Source: CAVTJX01 sp963735175 (GTDB lineage: Bacteria > Electryoneota > RPQS01). From it: DNA of 64,000 bases. A model generated the notes under the pieces. The model was not told where the DNA came from, ran no database searches, and saw only the letters and a list, made by a program, of their open reading frames with translations. Shown in pieces: positions 41,027-50,848 of this stretch. How positions within the stretch are numbered: position 1 is the first letter of the stretch; each line of letters opens with the position of its first letter. The position numbers and the translations under genes are program-made. Where the stretch lies: the NCBI GenBank assembly GCA_963735175.1, contig CAVTJX010000018.1, forward strand, positions 1 to 64,000. Direction: 5' to 3'.

Positions 41027-41524
41027 GTGAAAAAATTGCTTCTTTGGACTGCTGCATTATTGATCATGGCATCCCTTACGGCCAACGCCTTTGCGGATAG
41101 CCGCGACTGGTCGCTCGTGGACACCAAGGGCGAGACCTTTGCCACCGCCACGCAGCTCGGTGACGCTCCCGCACTGCTGATCTTCTGGGCCACTTGGTGT
41201 GCCCCCTGTAAGAAGGAACTGGCTGACCTCAAGCCCTACTTCGACGGTCTGGTCGACAAGGGGTACCATGTGGTTCTGATCTCCGAGGACAATGCCAAAA
41301 CGCAAAGCAAAGTCAAGCCTTATATCGATTCCAAGAAGTTCACCTGGCCGGTGCTGCTCGACCCCTCCGGGGAAGTGCTGAAGCGCTATGGCGGTACGTC
41401 GCTGCCCTTCACGGTAGTGCTGGACAAAGACGGCAAAGCCGCGCAGAAATTCCGGGGCGCAATTTCCGATACCGGCGCCCTCACCCGTCAGCTCGACAAC
41501 CTGCGGGGGGATACGGGTGAGTAA
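41027..41524 (+). CDS. TlpA-like thioredoxin-family protein, exported
   Basis: Intact 165 residues, GTG start with AAAGGA upstream. Signal peptide (about 22 residues ending ANAFA), then a thioredoxin fold with FWATWCAPCKKEL and the cis-proline TSLPFTVVLD. Likely a periplasmic thiol reductase. It overlaps the next gene by 8 bases (GTGAGTAA). Confidence 0.9.
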   Translation: MKKLLLWTAALLIMASLTANAFADSRDWSLVDTKGETFATATQLGDAPALLIFWATWCAPCKKELADLKPYFDGLVDKGYHVVLISEDNAKTQSKVKPYIDSKKFTWPVLLDPSGEVLKRYGGTSLPFTVVLDKDGKAAQKFRGAISDTGALTRQLDNLRGDTGE

Positions 41525-43030
41525 GCGCCTTGCCGCCTTCGTCTTCGGGATCTGCCTGATCGTCGGCGCTGCCCGCGCTGAAGAGACGACTCCCATCACC
41601 ATCGAAGGCTCCAATTTCCTCCGCTACGACAACGGCCGGGAAGTCGATACACGCCGCGCCGATTTCAGTTTTCCCGATAATACGATCAAGCGCCCCTTCT
41701 TCGAAGATCGCTTGCAGTTGGATATCTTCCGCGGCAATTTGCGCCTCGGCGGCCGCTTCCTCTACTTCCGGCCGTCCACCGAGGACCAATATCGCGACGC
41801 GCTGCTCGAACAGAATCGCATCGACAAACGTTATCTCGAAGCGACTTTCGCCCCGTTCCGTCTCCGTGTCGGCCATTTCAGCGACGTCTGGGGAAACGGA
41901 CTTGCCTTCAGCGCGTTTGAGAATCGTGACATATATTTCGATTCGGAACTCGACGGCGCGCACGTGCAGTTCGAAAGCGAACCGTTTTTCTTCACCGTCC
42001 TCCGCGGCAATTCGGAAGACGGCCGCCTCGTCAAGCGCACCGAAGTCACTGCCGCTCGCGGCAACCTCCGCGCGCTGGGTCAATCCCTCGGCGTTAACTA
42101 CGTAGTTCAGGACAGCGGCGCTTATCCTGAAACGCATGTCTCGTCTTCTCGACTGGCGCTTCTTCTCGCGGCCTGTTTACGGTCTACGGCGAGCGCGCCT
42201 GGAATGAGTCAAAACTCGCGCTGCAACCCGTCCGCGGTCATGCCACCTACGTCGGCTCCGTCCTCAGCAAATGGAGCTGGTCGCTGCTGCTCGAATACAA
42301 GGACTATGACTACGTTGTGGCTACGCCGTTCCAGAATCCCGCCACGGCCTACCGCGAACTGGGCCCACGCCTCCTGCAGGGCCGCGAACCGCACGTCCTC
42401 AACATTCCGAATGAGACGGGCTATCAGGCGGAACTCTCCGGCCAACTGACCGCGTCGACGTTCACGACGTTGCACTACAACCTCTCCAGCCGCCACCCGA
42501 AAGATCAGAGTGGCATCCCGCTGCCCACGCTGCATCAGGCCGATGCGCCCTTCTGGGAACTCTTCGCCAGCGCCGAGCAGGATCTGCCGCAGGGCCGCCG
42601 CCTGACGGTCGAACTGGGCGCCAACGAGGAGGCTGCTGTGCTATGGCAAAAGCGCCAGTGGGCCATGGTGCGCCTCACGACACCCGTGCGCGGTCCGCAT
42701 GCGCTGGAACTCGAAACCGAAACCCTGCTCATTACCGACAAGTTGCGCGACGATCAGAAATTCACCGACCAGCTCGTCTCCCTCGGCTGGTCCAACGGCG
42801 GCAGCATGTCGGTCACCTTCGGAAGCGAATTCAGCACGGATGACGCGCTGAAGCAGCGGGAAGGCAAGAACTGGCCTTTCGCCGAAGCCGCCTTGGTCTC
42901 CGGCGGTGGCCGCAATCGCCTCAGCGTTTTTTACGGACGCGAACGCGGCGGTCTGCGCTGCTCTAATGGCGTTTGCCGTCAAGTTCAGGCTTTCTCGGGT
43001 GTGCGCGTAACCATGGAAACGAGTCTCTAA
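41517..43030 (+). CDS. Outer-membrane beta-barrel protein, DUF6029-like
   Basis: About 504 residues with one frameshift near 42160 (one base missing). Signal peptide ending AARA-EE. The first part (LRVGHFSDVWGNGLAFSAFENRD) resembles DUF6029-type proteins that form outer-membrane barrels, and later strands alternate aromatic and polar residues (WSWSLLLEYKDYDY), ending with VRVTMETSL. Function unknown. Coupled by overlap to the TlpA-like gene, so the pair may act together in the envelope. A C-x4-C lies near the C-terminus. Confidence 0.72.
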
Positions 43031-43032
43031 CC

Positions 43033-44425
43033 GTGGCCCAAACCGAGGATCCACGCCGTCAGTTGCCGGGGGTGGATGCCCTGTTGGCGCATCCTCTTGT
43101 GATCAACCGGAGTGGCCAGGCCTCGCCCGAGATTCTCGCCTCCATCATTCGTGACATCCTGAGCGTGGCTCGCGATCGTATCGCAGCCGGTAAGCCCGCG
43201 CCTTCGCACGACGACCTGGCGACGGCTGTGCTGCGTGAAGTGAGCGCCCTCGCCAATGCCGCGCCGCGCCGCGTCATCAACGCCACCGGCGTCATTTTAC
43301 ACACGGGTCTCGGCCGCGCTCCGCTGTGTGATGAGGCGGTGGCGGCAATCATGAAGGCGGCGCGCTATGCCGACGTTGAATTCGATCTCGCCAGCGGCGA
43401 CCGGGGCGACCGCACGCGGCATGTCGAAGCTCTGCTCACCCGCATCACTGGCGCCGAAGCTGCCTTCGTGGTCAATAATAATGCCGCCGCGCTGTATCTT
43501 GGCTTGAATGTTCTCGGCTACCGTCAGGAAGTCATCGTCTCGCGCGGCCAGCTTATCGAAATCGGTGGTAGCTTCCGCCTGCCCGATATCATGGCCCGCA
43601 GCGGCGTGAAGCTGGTGGAAGTCGGCACCACGAATCGCACGCGTCTCGACGACTACCGGGCCGCGATTACCGAGCGCACGGCGCTCCTCCTCGCTGCCCA
43701 CCCGTCCAATTACCGCATCTCGGGATTCACGGAGTCCGTATCCATCGAAGCCCTGGCGGCGCTGGGCAAAGAGCGGGGAATACCTGTCGTCGACGATGTC
43801 GGCAACGGCCTCTTGTGGGATTGGAGTAATCTCGGATTGCCGCCCGAACCCTGCGTCGCGGCGAGTCTCGCCGCGGGGTCTGATCTTGTGCTGGTTTCCG
43901 GCGACAAGGCGCTTGGTGGCCCGCAATGCGGCATCATCCTCGGGTCGAAATCGCTTGTGACCCGCTTGAAAAAGAATGCTCTGGCACGCGTTCTGCGTAC
44001 CGATAAGCTGACCCTGAGCGCCCTCGATGCCACGCTGCGCGCCTATCTGGATCGTTCACAACTTGCGCGGCGCATCCCCTTCTGGAGTATGCTGACCGCA
44101 CCGCTGGACGAATTGCGCGCGCGGGCCGCCAGACTGAAGCGTCGCATCAGAGCCGCTCGTGCAGTGGCAAACGCTCGAAATATGTGACTCCGAATCAGAA
44201 GCGGGTTCCGGCACTCTGCCCGCCGTCGGTCTGCCCAGCATCGCTCTCCGCGCGCTTCCCGAAGGATGGAGCGCGGGAACATGGGCGTTGCGACTCCGCA
44301 ACGCTGCGATTCCCGTAATCGGCAGTGTGCGTCAGAACATGCTCTGGTTGGATATGCGAACCGTGGCCGATGCCGAAGAAGACCTATTGGTCGATTCGGT
44401 TACCGCCGCGTTGCAAAGGAGGTAG
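43033..44425 (+). CDS. selA: L-seryl-tRNA(Sec) selenium transferase
   Basis: PLP enzyme converting Ser-tRNA(Sec) to Sec-tRNA(Sec) with selenophosphate. VINATGVILHTGLGRAPL, VNNNAAALYL, EIGGSFRLPDIM and the PLP lysine in SGDKALGGPQ are diagnostic. A frameshift near 44145 (one extra base) separates the last ~95 residues (GSGTLPAVGLPS to LVDSVTAAL). GTG start 43033. Together with selB and the tRNA-Sec gene it proves a selenocysteine pathway. The stop lies 3 bases before nfeD. Confidence 0.94.
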
Positions 44426-44428
44426 TCC

Positions 44429-45727
44429 ATGCTCCGTTGGGTCACGATTTTCCTGGCCGTGGTGCTGCTGCCCCTGTCTGTTTTCGCGGCGCATGTGCAG
44501 TGGGCCGTCATCGACGGCGCAATTGGGCCTGTCGCGAACGAGATTATCGCGTCCGCTGTCGCCGCCGCCGAAGCGGATTCCGCGATCGCCCTGATCATCG
44601 AGCTCGACACGCCCGGCGGCTTGCTTTCTACCACACGCATTATCTGCAAGACATTGCTCGCCGCCAAAGTGCCGGTCGTCGTCTATGTGTCGCCTTCCGG
44701 TGCGCGCGCCGGATCGGCGGGTGTCTTCATTACGCTGGCGGCGCACATCGCCGTGATGGCCCCCGGTACCAACATCGGCGCGGCGCATCCCGTGGGAATT
44801 GGCGGCGATGGCAGCGGGGACACTTCGCGGGTCATGGCTGCGAAGGTGACCAATGATGCCGCCGCCTTTGCCCGCACGTTGGCCGAACGCCACGGGCGAA
44901 ATTCGGATTGGGCCGAACGCGCCGTACGCAACAGTATCTCGGCGACGGAAACCGAGGCGCTGCGCGAGAATGTGATCGACTTCATCGCGTCTTCGCGCGA
45001 CAGCCTGCTGCTGCTGCTCGATGGGCGGGTGGTGAACGTGAATGGACGCTCCGATACGCTGCATACGGCGCATGCCACTGTGCGTGAAAAGCCGGTGGGC
45101 TTTCGCCTCAAGCTCCTCAGCATTATCGGCGATCCGAATATTGTCTACATCCTGCTGCTGCTCGGCATCTACGGTTTGTTCTTTGAATTGTACAATCCGG
45201 GCGCGATTCTGCCCGGTGTTGTTGGCAGCCTCTCGCTGATCCTCGCCTTCTATAGCCTGCAACTGCTGCCCGTCAACTGGGCCGGAGTATTGCTGATTCT
45301 GTTGGCGCTGATCTTGTTTATCCTTGAAATCAAGGTCACCAGCTACGGCCTGCTCAGCGTCGGCGGGGTGGTCGCCATGATCCTTGGCTCGCTGATGCTC
45401 TTCGACGGAGCGGCCAGAACGCAAGGAGTCCGCGTGGGCCTGGAACTGATTATTTCCGCCTCCATTGTTACGGCGCTCTTTTTCGCTTTCATCGTCGGCA
45501 TGGGAATCCGTGCCCAGAAGCGCAAGGTAGCGACCGGCAAGGAGGGCATGGTCGGCGAAATTGGCACCGTGTCCATTGCTCTTAACCCGCGCGGCAAAAT
45601 CCGCGTCCGCGGGGAGTGGTGGGATGCGGAAAGCGAGACCCCAATCCCCGTGGAAACGCGGGTCCGGGTCGTCGGTGTAATGGAGAACATGGTTCTGAAG
45701 GTCGAACCCGTGAAGGAAACGGTCTAA
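44429..45727 (+). CDS. nfeD: NfeD-family membrane-bound serine protease (ClpP-class)
   Basis: Intact 432 residues. Signal peptide, then a ClpP/crotonase-fold protease domain (IELDTPGGLL; catalytic Ser in ARAGSAGVFI), four or five membrane helices (~240-370) and a C-terminal OB-like NfeD domain (GMVGEIGTVS). Such long NfeD proteins cleave stomatin-like partners in archaea; a slipin gene follows directly, the usual pairing. Good GGAGG ribosome site at the selA stop. Confidence 0.92.
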   Translation: MLRWVTIFLAVVLLPLSVFAAHVQWAVIDGAIGPVANEIIASAVAAAEADSAIALIIELDTPGGLLSTTRIICKTLLAAKVPVVVYVSPSGARAGSAGVFITLAAHIAVMAPGTNIGAAHPVGIGGDGSGDTSRVMAAKVTNDAAAFARTLAERHGRNSDWAERAVRNSISATETEALRENVIDFIASSRDSLLLLLDGRVVNVNGRSDTLHTAHATVREKPVGFRLKLLSIIGDPNIVYILLLLGIYGLFFELYNPGAILPGVVGSLSLILAFYSLQLLPVNWAGVLLILLALILFILEIKVTSYGLLSVGGVVAMILGSLMLFDGAARTQGVRVGLELIISASIVTALFFAFIVGMGIRAQKRKVATGKEGMVGEIGTVSIALNPRGKIRVRGEWWDAESETPIPVETRVRVVGVMENMVLKVEPVKETV

Positions 45728-45755
45728 GCTTCCCGGTCAACCGAAGGAGACGATT

Positions 45756-46517
45756 ATGCTGCCGTTTTATGGATTTCTGCTCGTTTTCGCGATCTTTATT
45801 CTTGCCTCCGCGATTCGCATCCTCAACGAGTACGAGCGCGGCGTCATTTTCCGCCTCGGACGTGTGATTGGTGTCAAAGGTCCCGGTCTCATTCTGCTCA
45901 TTCCCATCGTCGATCGGATGGTCAAGGTCAGCCTGCGTACCGTGGTCTTCGATGTCCCCCCTCAGGACATCATCACCAGTGACAACGTATCCATGCAGGT
46001 GAACGCCGTCGTTTTCTTCCGTGTCATCGACCCCCAGAAAGCCGTGATCGAAGTGGAGAACTTCCTCTTCGCCACCAGCCAGATTTCGCAGACGACTCTC
46101 CGCAGCGTCCTCGGCCAAGTCGTCCTCGATGATCTCCTCTCGCAACGGGACAAGATCAACGATCAACTCCAGTCCATCATCGATCAGCAGACCGAACCGT
46201 GGGGTATCAAGGTCTCGCTCGTCGAAGTCAAGCATGTGGACCTGCCGCAGGAGATGAAGCGCGCCATGTCCCGTCAGGCCGAAGCCGAACGCGAACGCCG
46301 CGCAAAGGTCATCGCCGCCGAAGGCGAACGCCAGGCCGCCGATCAGCTTACGGCCGCCGCCGCGATCATTGAACAGCATCCGACCGCAATCCAGCTCCGC
46401 TTCCTGCAAACCCTCGTCGAAGTCGCCTCGGAGAATAATTCGACGACGATTTTCCCTGTTCCCATCGACTTGCTCGGCCCACTGATGCGCAAATACGATG
46501 ATAAGCGACACGACTAA
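45756..46517 (+). CDS. Slipin (stomatin/prohibitin-homology membrane protein)
   Basis: Intact 253 residues. One N-terminal membrane segment, then the SPFH domain (NEYERGVIFRLGR, GLILLIPIVDRMV, DVPPQDIITSDNVSM) and a C-terminal coiled coil (RQAEAERERRAKVIAAEGE). Likely a membrane scaffold processed or partnered by NfeD upstream. GAAGGAGA precedes the ATG. Confidence 0.94.
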   Translation: MLPFYGFLLVFAIFILASAIRILNEYERGVIFRLGRVIGVKGPGLILLIPIVDRMVKVSLRTVVFDVPPQDIITSDNVSMQVNAVVFFRVIDPQKAVIEVENFLFATSQISQTTLRSVLGQVVLDDLLSQRDKINDQLQSIIDQQTEPWGIKVSLVEVKHVDLPQEMKRAMSRQAEAERERRAKVIAAEGERQAADQLTAAAAIIEQHPTAIQLRFLQTLVEVASENNSTTIFPVPIDLLGPLMRKYDDKRHD

Positions 46518-46529
46518 AAGGGATTGTGT

Positions 46530-47963
46530 GTGAAGGTCAGTCATCATAAACGAAGCTTGCGTTCGCATCACCGCGGATCGGCCTCGGCGGTCGCGATTTT
46601 TCTGGGGCTTTTACGGGTCGGAATTCCCTTGCTGTTGATCGGCGGCGCGGCCTTCTGGCTGCTGAACCACAGCAGCGGCGCCGAGGGGCAACTCCACGTC
46701 AGCACATCCGTGCGCGGTGCGGAAATCCTGATCGGCGGTGTGCAAACCGGTTTTCAGAGCGACACGACGCTATTCGTGCCGGTCGGCCGCAAGATCGTCA
46801 CGGTCCGTAAGCCGGGCTTCGTTTCCATCCCCGAATTTGCCATAGTGGAAATGACCAGCCACGCCCGCCTGACGGCGAATTTTGTGATGCGTCCGGCTCG
46901 CGACGTCGCCGAACGCGATTCGATCCCTCCCTTGCGTCCCGTGCGGCAGGAGATCTTCAGCACCGGGCAGCCGGTGATCCAGATTCCGCCCGCTGCCCGG
47001 CACGGCAGCCGCCGCGTTCTCGATCTCTCGCCGCGTCTCACAACGTCCGCGCCACCCCCCAGCGATGCCCTCGAATCTTCCAACCCGCCGCCTTCTGCGC
47101 CGGAATGGCAGTCATCTCCGACGGCGGAAACCCCCTCCAGTTCAAGTTCCGCGCTGATGAGCACTCAGGTCACGGTCTCCTCCGTGCCCGAAGGCGCCCT
47201 CATCAGCGTCAATGGCGCGCCGACGCAGCATCTTACACCGTATACATTTCGCGGTCTCGACCGCGGCCTTTATTCGTTTCGCGTCAAGCTTGAAGGCTAC
47301 CTCACTCGGCCCGAGTCGCTGGCGGTCGCGCTGAACGAGGATTTCCAGCGCGAACTCGTCGCCTTCGAACTTGCGTCCGATCCGTCGCTGCCCCGCCCGC
47401 TGCTCACACTCTCCACCGTCCCCCTCGCGGCCGGGATCACTGTCGACGGTCGCGCCGCCGGCGTCGGCAAAGTGACACTGGATCCCGGATTCGGCGAACA
47501 TCGCGTAGAATTCGCCGAGGTCCCCGGCTACCGCACGCCCGCCCCGGTCGCCATTCGCCTGACGGCCGCCGAACCGGAAGGCGAAGCCACGGGCCGCTAC
47601 GAACGTCTGACGGGCAACGCCTTTGTCGCCATCGTTCCGAATGATGACGTCGAACGGTTCGACAGCCGCCTGCTGCGCGTTTATGTCGATAATGAACTCG
47701 TGTTGGACAATCCCAAGGAACGATTCGACGCCACGCTCCTCGGAAAAATTCTCTCCGGCCGCCGCCTCGTGCGTGTGCAATACGGCGATCTGCAAAGTGA
47801 CATGCAGGTAAACCTGCTCGATGGTGAAGTGAGCGAAATTGTCTTCCGCATCGAAAGCTTCTTTAGCAAACGCCGACTGCGCCTCAAAGAAAAGTCCGCT
47901 GTTCCTGTCGAAGAGTGGCGCCAGCATTCCCAAAAGCTGACCGTGCTCACCGTCTCGTCCTGA
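46530..47963 (+). CDS. Single-pass membrane protein with PEGA domains
   Basis: Intact ~477 residues. GTG at 46530 is preferred because AAAAGGGA lies seven bases upstream. A basic N-terminus (HHKRSLRSHHR), one membrane helix (~25-45), a PEGA-like domain (AEILIGGVQTGF), a Ser/Pro-rich linker (~165-205), a second PEGA domain (ISVNGAPTQHLTPY) and a third, weaker one (AGITVDGRAAGV). The bulk is probably outside the cytoplasm and may bind the cell wall. Function unknown. Confidence 0.78.
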   Translation: MKVSHHKRSLRSHHRGSASAVAIFLGLLRVGIPLLLIGGAAFWLLNHSSGAEGQLHVSTSVRGAEILIGGVQTGFQSDTTLFVPVGRKIVTVRKPGFVSIPEFAIVEMTSHARLTANFVMRPARDVAERDSIPPLRPVRQEIFSTGQPVIQIPPAARHGSRRVLDLSPRLTTSAPPPSDALESSNPPPSAPEWQSSPTAETPSSSSSALMSTQVTVSSVPEGALISVNGAPTQHLTPYTFRGLDRGLYSFRVKLEGYLTRPESLAVALNEDFQRELVAFELASDPSLPRPLLTLSTVPLAAGITVDGRAAGVGKVTLDPGFGEHRVEFAEVPGYRTPAPVAIRLTAAEPEGEATGRYERLTGNAFVAIVPNDDVERFDSRLLRVYVDNELVLDNPKERFDATLLGKILSGRRLVRVQYGDLQSDMQVNLLDGEVSEIVFRIESFFSKRRLRLKEKSAVPVEEWRQHSQKLTVLTVSS

Positions 47964-47982
47964 TGAGGTTGCGCCGCCGTCC

Positions 47983-48699
47983 ATGAACGAACGTCTGCAG
48001 AAGGTCATTGCCGCCCGTGGCATTGCTTCGCGCCGCGAGGCTGAACGGATGATTCTGGAAGGCCGTATCGTCGTCAATGATGCCGTCGCCACGGAACTGG
48101 GCACCCGTGTGGATCCGGATGTCGATCGCATCGTGGTGGACGGCCGCCCGTTACGTCCCGCAGCCGCGCCGCGCGTGCTGATGCTGAACAAACCCGTCGG
48201 CTATCTGTCCACCTGCAAGCCCGACCGCGAAATCGGCCCCACGGTCCTCGAACTCGTCCCGCGTGATCGCCGTTACTTTCCCGTGGGCCGCCTCGACCAG
48301 AATAGCTCTGGCCTGATGCTGCTGACCGACGACGGCGACCTCGCTCATCGCCTTACACATCCGCGTTATGGCACGGAAAAGGTCTACGATGTCGAAACCC
48401 GTCACCCCCTGCGTCCGGAACAGGTCAACGAGCTGATCGAAGGCGTCATGCTCGATGACGGCCCGGCCCGTGCTCTCGACGTCCAGCAGGTTTCACCGCG
48501 CGGCGTGCTCATTACGCTGGGCGAAGGCCGCAAGCGCCAGGTCCGCCGCATGATTATCGCCGTCGGCTCGCGCGTCCTTTCGCTGCGCCGCGTGCGCATC
48601 GGCGGCCTCTGCATCGGTTCGCTGCCGTCCGGAAAATGGCGCGAACTCGAACCCTCCGAAATCGAACTGCTTTTACAACCCCGCCGCGCTGAATGTTAG
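47983..48699 (+). CDS. rluB: Ribosomal large-subunit pseudouridine synthase (RsuA/RluB family)
   Basis: Intact 238 residues. N-terminal S4 RNA-binding domain (LQKVIAARGIASRREAE), then the catalytic Asp motif PVGRLDQNSSGLMLLT and GRKRQVRRM. RluB (23S) is more likely than RsuA (16S), but sequence alone does not decide. Confidence 0.88.
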   Translation: MNERLQKVIAARGIASRREAERMILEGRIVVNDAVATELGTRVDPDVDRIVVDGRPLRPAAAPRVLMLNKPVGYLSTCKPDREIGPTVLELVPRDRRYFPVGRLDQNSSGLMLLTDDGDLAHRLTHPRYGTEKVYDVETRHPLRPEQVNELIEGVMLDDGPARALDVQQVSPRGVLITLGEGRKRQVRRMIIAVGSRVLSLRRVRIGGLCIGSLPSGKWRELEPSEIELLLQPRRAEC

Positions 48700-48715
48700 T
48701 CCTTTGAGGTGAGTC

Positions 48716-48934
48716 ATGTTTATCATCGACGAAGTGAATCACATCATTCATGACGCCTCGTTCGTCAAGTACGAGTGCCAGATCAAGAATATTCCCGACG
48801 ACAAAAAGAAAAAGATTCATACGCTCGAACAGGTCAAGCGCATGATCGACACCAATCACCGCCCGCAGTATAACGGCTGCAAATATTGCCTCGCCGAGTA
48901 CCACCAGTTCGATATGAACAGCATTTTTCGCTGA
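48716..48934 (+). CDS. Small CxxC protein of unknown function next to selB
   Basis: 72 residues, ATG 48716 with GAGGTGA upstream, ending 3 bases before selB. Sequence features are a lysine cluster (DDKKKKIH) and a C-terminal GCKYCLAEYHQFD with a CxxC and His that could bind a metal. Codon use matches the neighbours and the ribosome site is good, so it is probably real. No family recognised. Its tight link to selB makes a role in that pathway possible but unproven. Confidence 0.7.
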   Translation: MFIIDEVNHIIHDASFVKYECQIKNIPDDKKKKIHTLEQVKRMIDTNHRPQYNGCKYCLAEYHQFDMNSIFR

Positions 48935-48937
48935 CGC

Positions 48938-50822
48938 ATGGCCCGAGTGATCGTCGGCACCGCCGGCCACATTGATCATGGCAAGTCCACCCTCGTGCGC
49001 GCGCTTACCGGGACCGATCCCGACCGCCTGCCCGAGGAGAAGAAACGCGGCATTACCATTGATCTGGGCTATGCGTTCCTCGACGATGTCGCCGCCATCA
49101 TCGACGTCCCCGGCCACGAGCGTCTGATCCGCAACATGGTGGCGGGGGCCGCCACCATCGACTACGCGCTGCTTGTCATTGCCGCCGACGATGGCGTCAT
49201 GCCGCAAACCTTCTGAGCATCTCCAGATCCTTCGCCTGCTCGGCGTAGGCCAGGGCCTCATTGCGCTCACCAAGGCCGACGCCGTCGAAGCCGACTGGCT
49301 CGAACTGGTGGACGAGCAGATTCGCGCCGCCGTGCAGGGCACCTTTCTCGCCGATCGCGCCGCTCTTCCGCGTCGATTCGCTCTCCGGTCGCGGTGTTCC
49401 CGAGCTGCGCGCCTTTCTGCTGACAACGCTCGCCGCGTTGCCTGCCCGCTCGCCCCACGGCGTCTTCCGTCTGCCCGTCGACCGCGTCTTCCAGGTCAAG
49501 GGTCGCGGCACGGTCGTCACCGGCACCATTCTTTCGGGACGCGTTCAACGCGACGCCCGCCTCGCGGTACTGCCTGGCGGGCTTGATGTTCGTGCCAAAC
49601 GCCTCGAGTCCCACGGTATGGAGCAGGATGAGCTTCACGCCGGCCAGCGCGCCGCGCTCGAATCTCCTCGGCGAAACCGAAAATCTAAACCGGGGTGTCA
49701 CGCTCACTGTCCCCGGCGGCCTCACGGCGTCCACCCGCATCCGGGTTTCACTGGAGTTGCTTCCCTCTGTCGAACCGCTTAAGGACCGCCAGCGCATTCG
49801 TCTGCTCATCGGCACGCAGGAAGTTATTGGCCGCATGCAGCTCCTCGATCGCCGCAATCCCCGCCATCCCCTCGCCAACGTCCTGCTCGAGGAGGAGGTC
49901 GTGGCCGTCTGGGGTGATCGCTTCGTCTTGCGCCGCTATTCGCCGCTCGAAACCCTGGGCGGCGGACTCGTCCTCGAACCGGCCACGCCGCGCCTGCGCT
50001 CCCGCGATCTGCCGCGCGAACTGGAATTCTCCGCCGCGCTCAGCAATGCGAATCTTGATCAGGCTCTCACCGCGTATCTGGCCTATCGCGGCGCCAGTGG
50101 CATCGACGCTCCGCTCCTCGCCCGCGCCCTCGGCCTCACGCTGCCCGAACTGCTTGCGCGCGCCGCGAAGCAGAAGGTGCTGCACGTCGGCGACACGCTG
50201 CTTTCCCAAGCGCGTTTCGAAGAACTGCGCGCCGCCGTTCGCGCGCGTTTGAGTGCCCTCCATCGTCAGGCTCCCGGCACGCCCGGCTTCGGCCGCTCCG
50301 ATCTGAAATCCGATGCCGCTGCCGATTTACCGGACGCGCTCTTCGATCATCTGCTGACAGGTCTCATCGCCGAGGGCAGCATCCTCCAGGACAACGCCAG
50401 CTACCACGAGCCCCAGCGCCGCGTCGTCCTCACGCCCGCTCAGCAGGAATTGCACGGCCGCATCGCCGAACTGCTCGCGCGCCGGCGGTTTCGCGCCGCC
50501 CTCGTCCGTCGTGATTTCCGAAACGCTTCACCGCCCGCGCCCCGAAATCGAAAAAGCCCTCGTCGTCATGGAACGTCTCGGTCAGGCGCGCCGTCTGGGG
50601 CTTGATCTGTTCTTCGATGCCGCGCACTTCGACCGCGCCGTGGAAACGATTCGCGCCCATTTGCAGGGCACGCCGGAACTGTCGGTCTCCGACGCCAGCC
50701 GTCTGCTGGCGTCTTCCCGCAAGTACGTGGTTCCGTTCCTGGAATTCCTCGACGGCAAAGGCATCACCCAGCGCGCCGAAAACGTCCGCATCCCCGGCCG
50801 CAATCTGCAAAAGCTGCCATAA
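48938..50822 (+). CDS. selB: Selenocysteine-specific translation elongation factor SelB
   Basis: Delivers Sec-tRNA(Sec) to UGA codons marked by a SECIS hairpin. GTPase motifs are GTAGHIDHGKST (G1), KKRGITIDLGYAF (G2), IDVPGHERLIRNM (G3) and LTKADAVE (G4); then domains II-III (GRGTVVTGTILSG, GQRAALNLLG) and four C-terminal winged helices, the last with LLASSRKYVVPFLEFLD. Frameshifts near 49213, 49354, 49665 and 50513, all one extra base; joined length is about 627 residues, normal. The special fold of domain IV binds SECIS RNA. Confidence 0.93.
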
Positions 50823-50848
50823 ATAATTATCTCGCGAGCCCAGTACTA

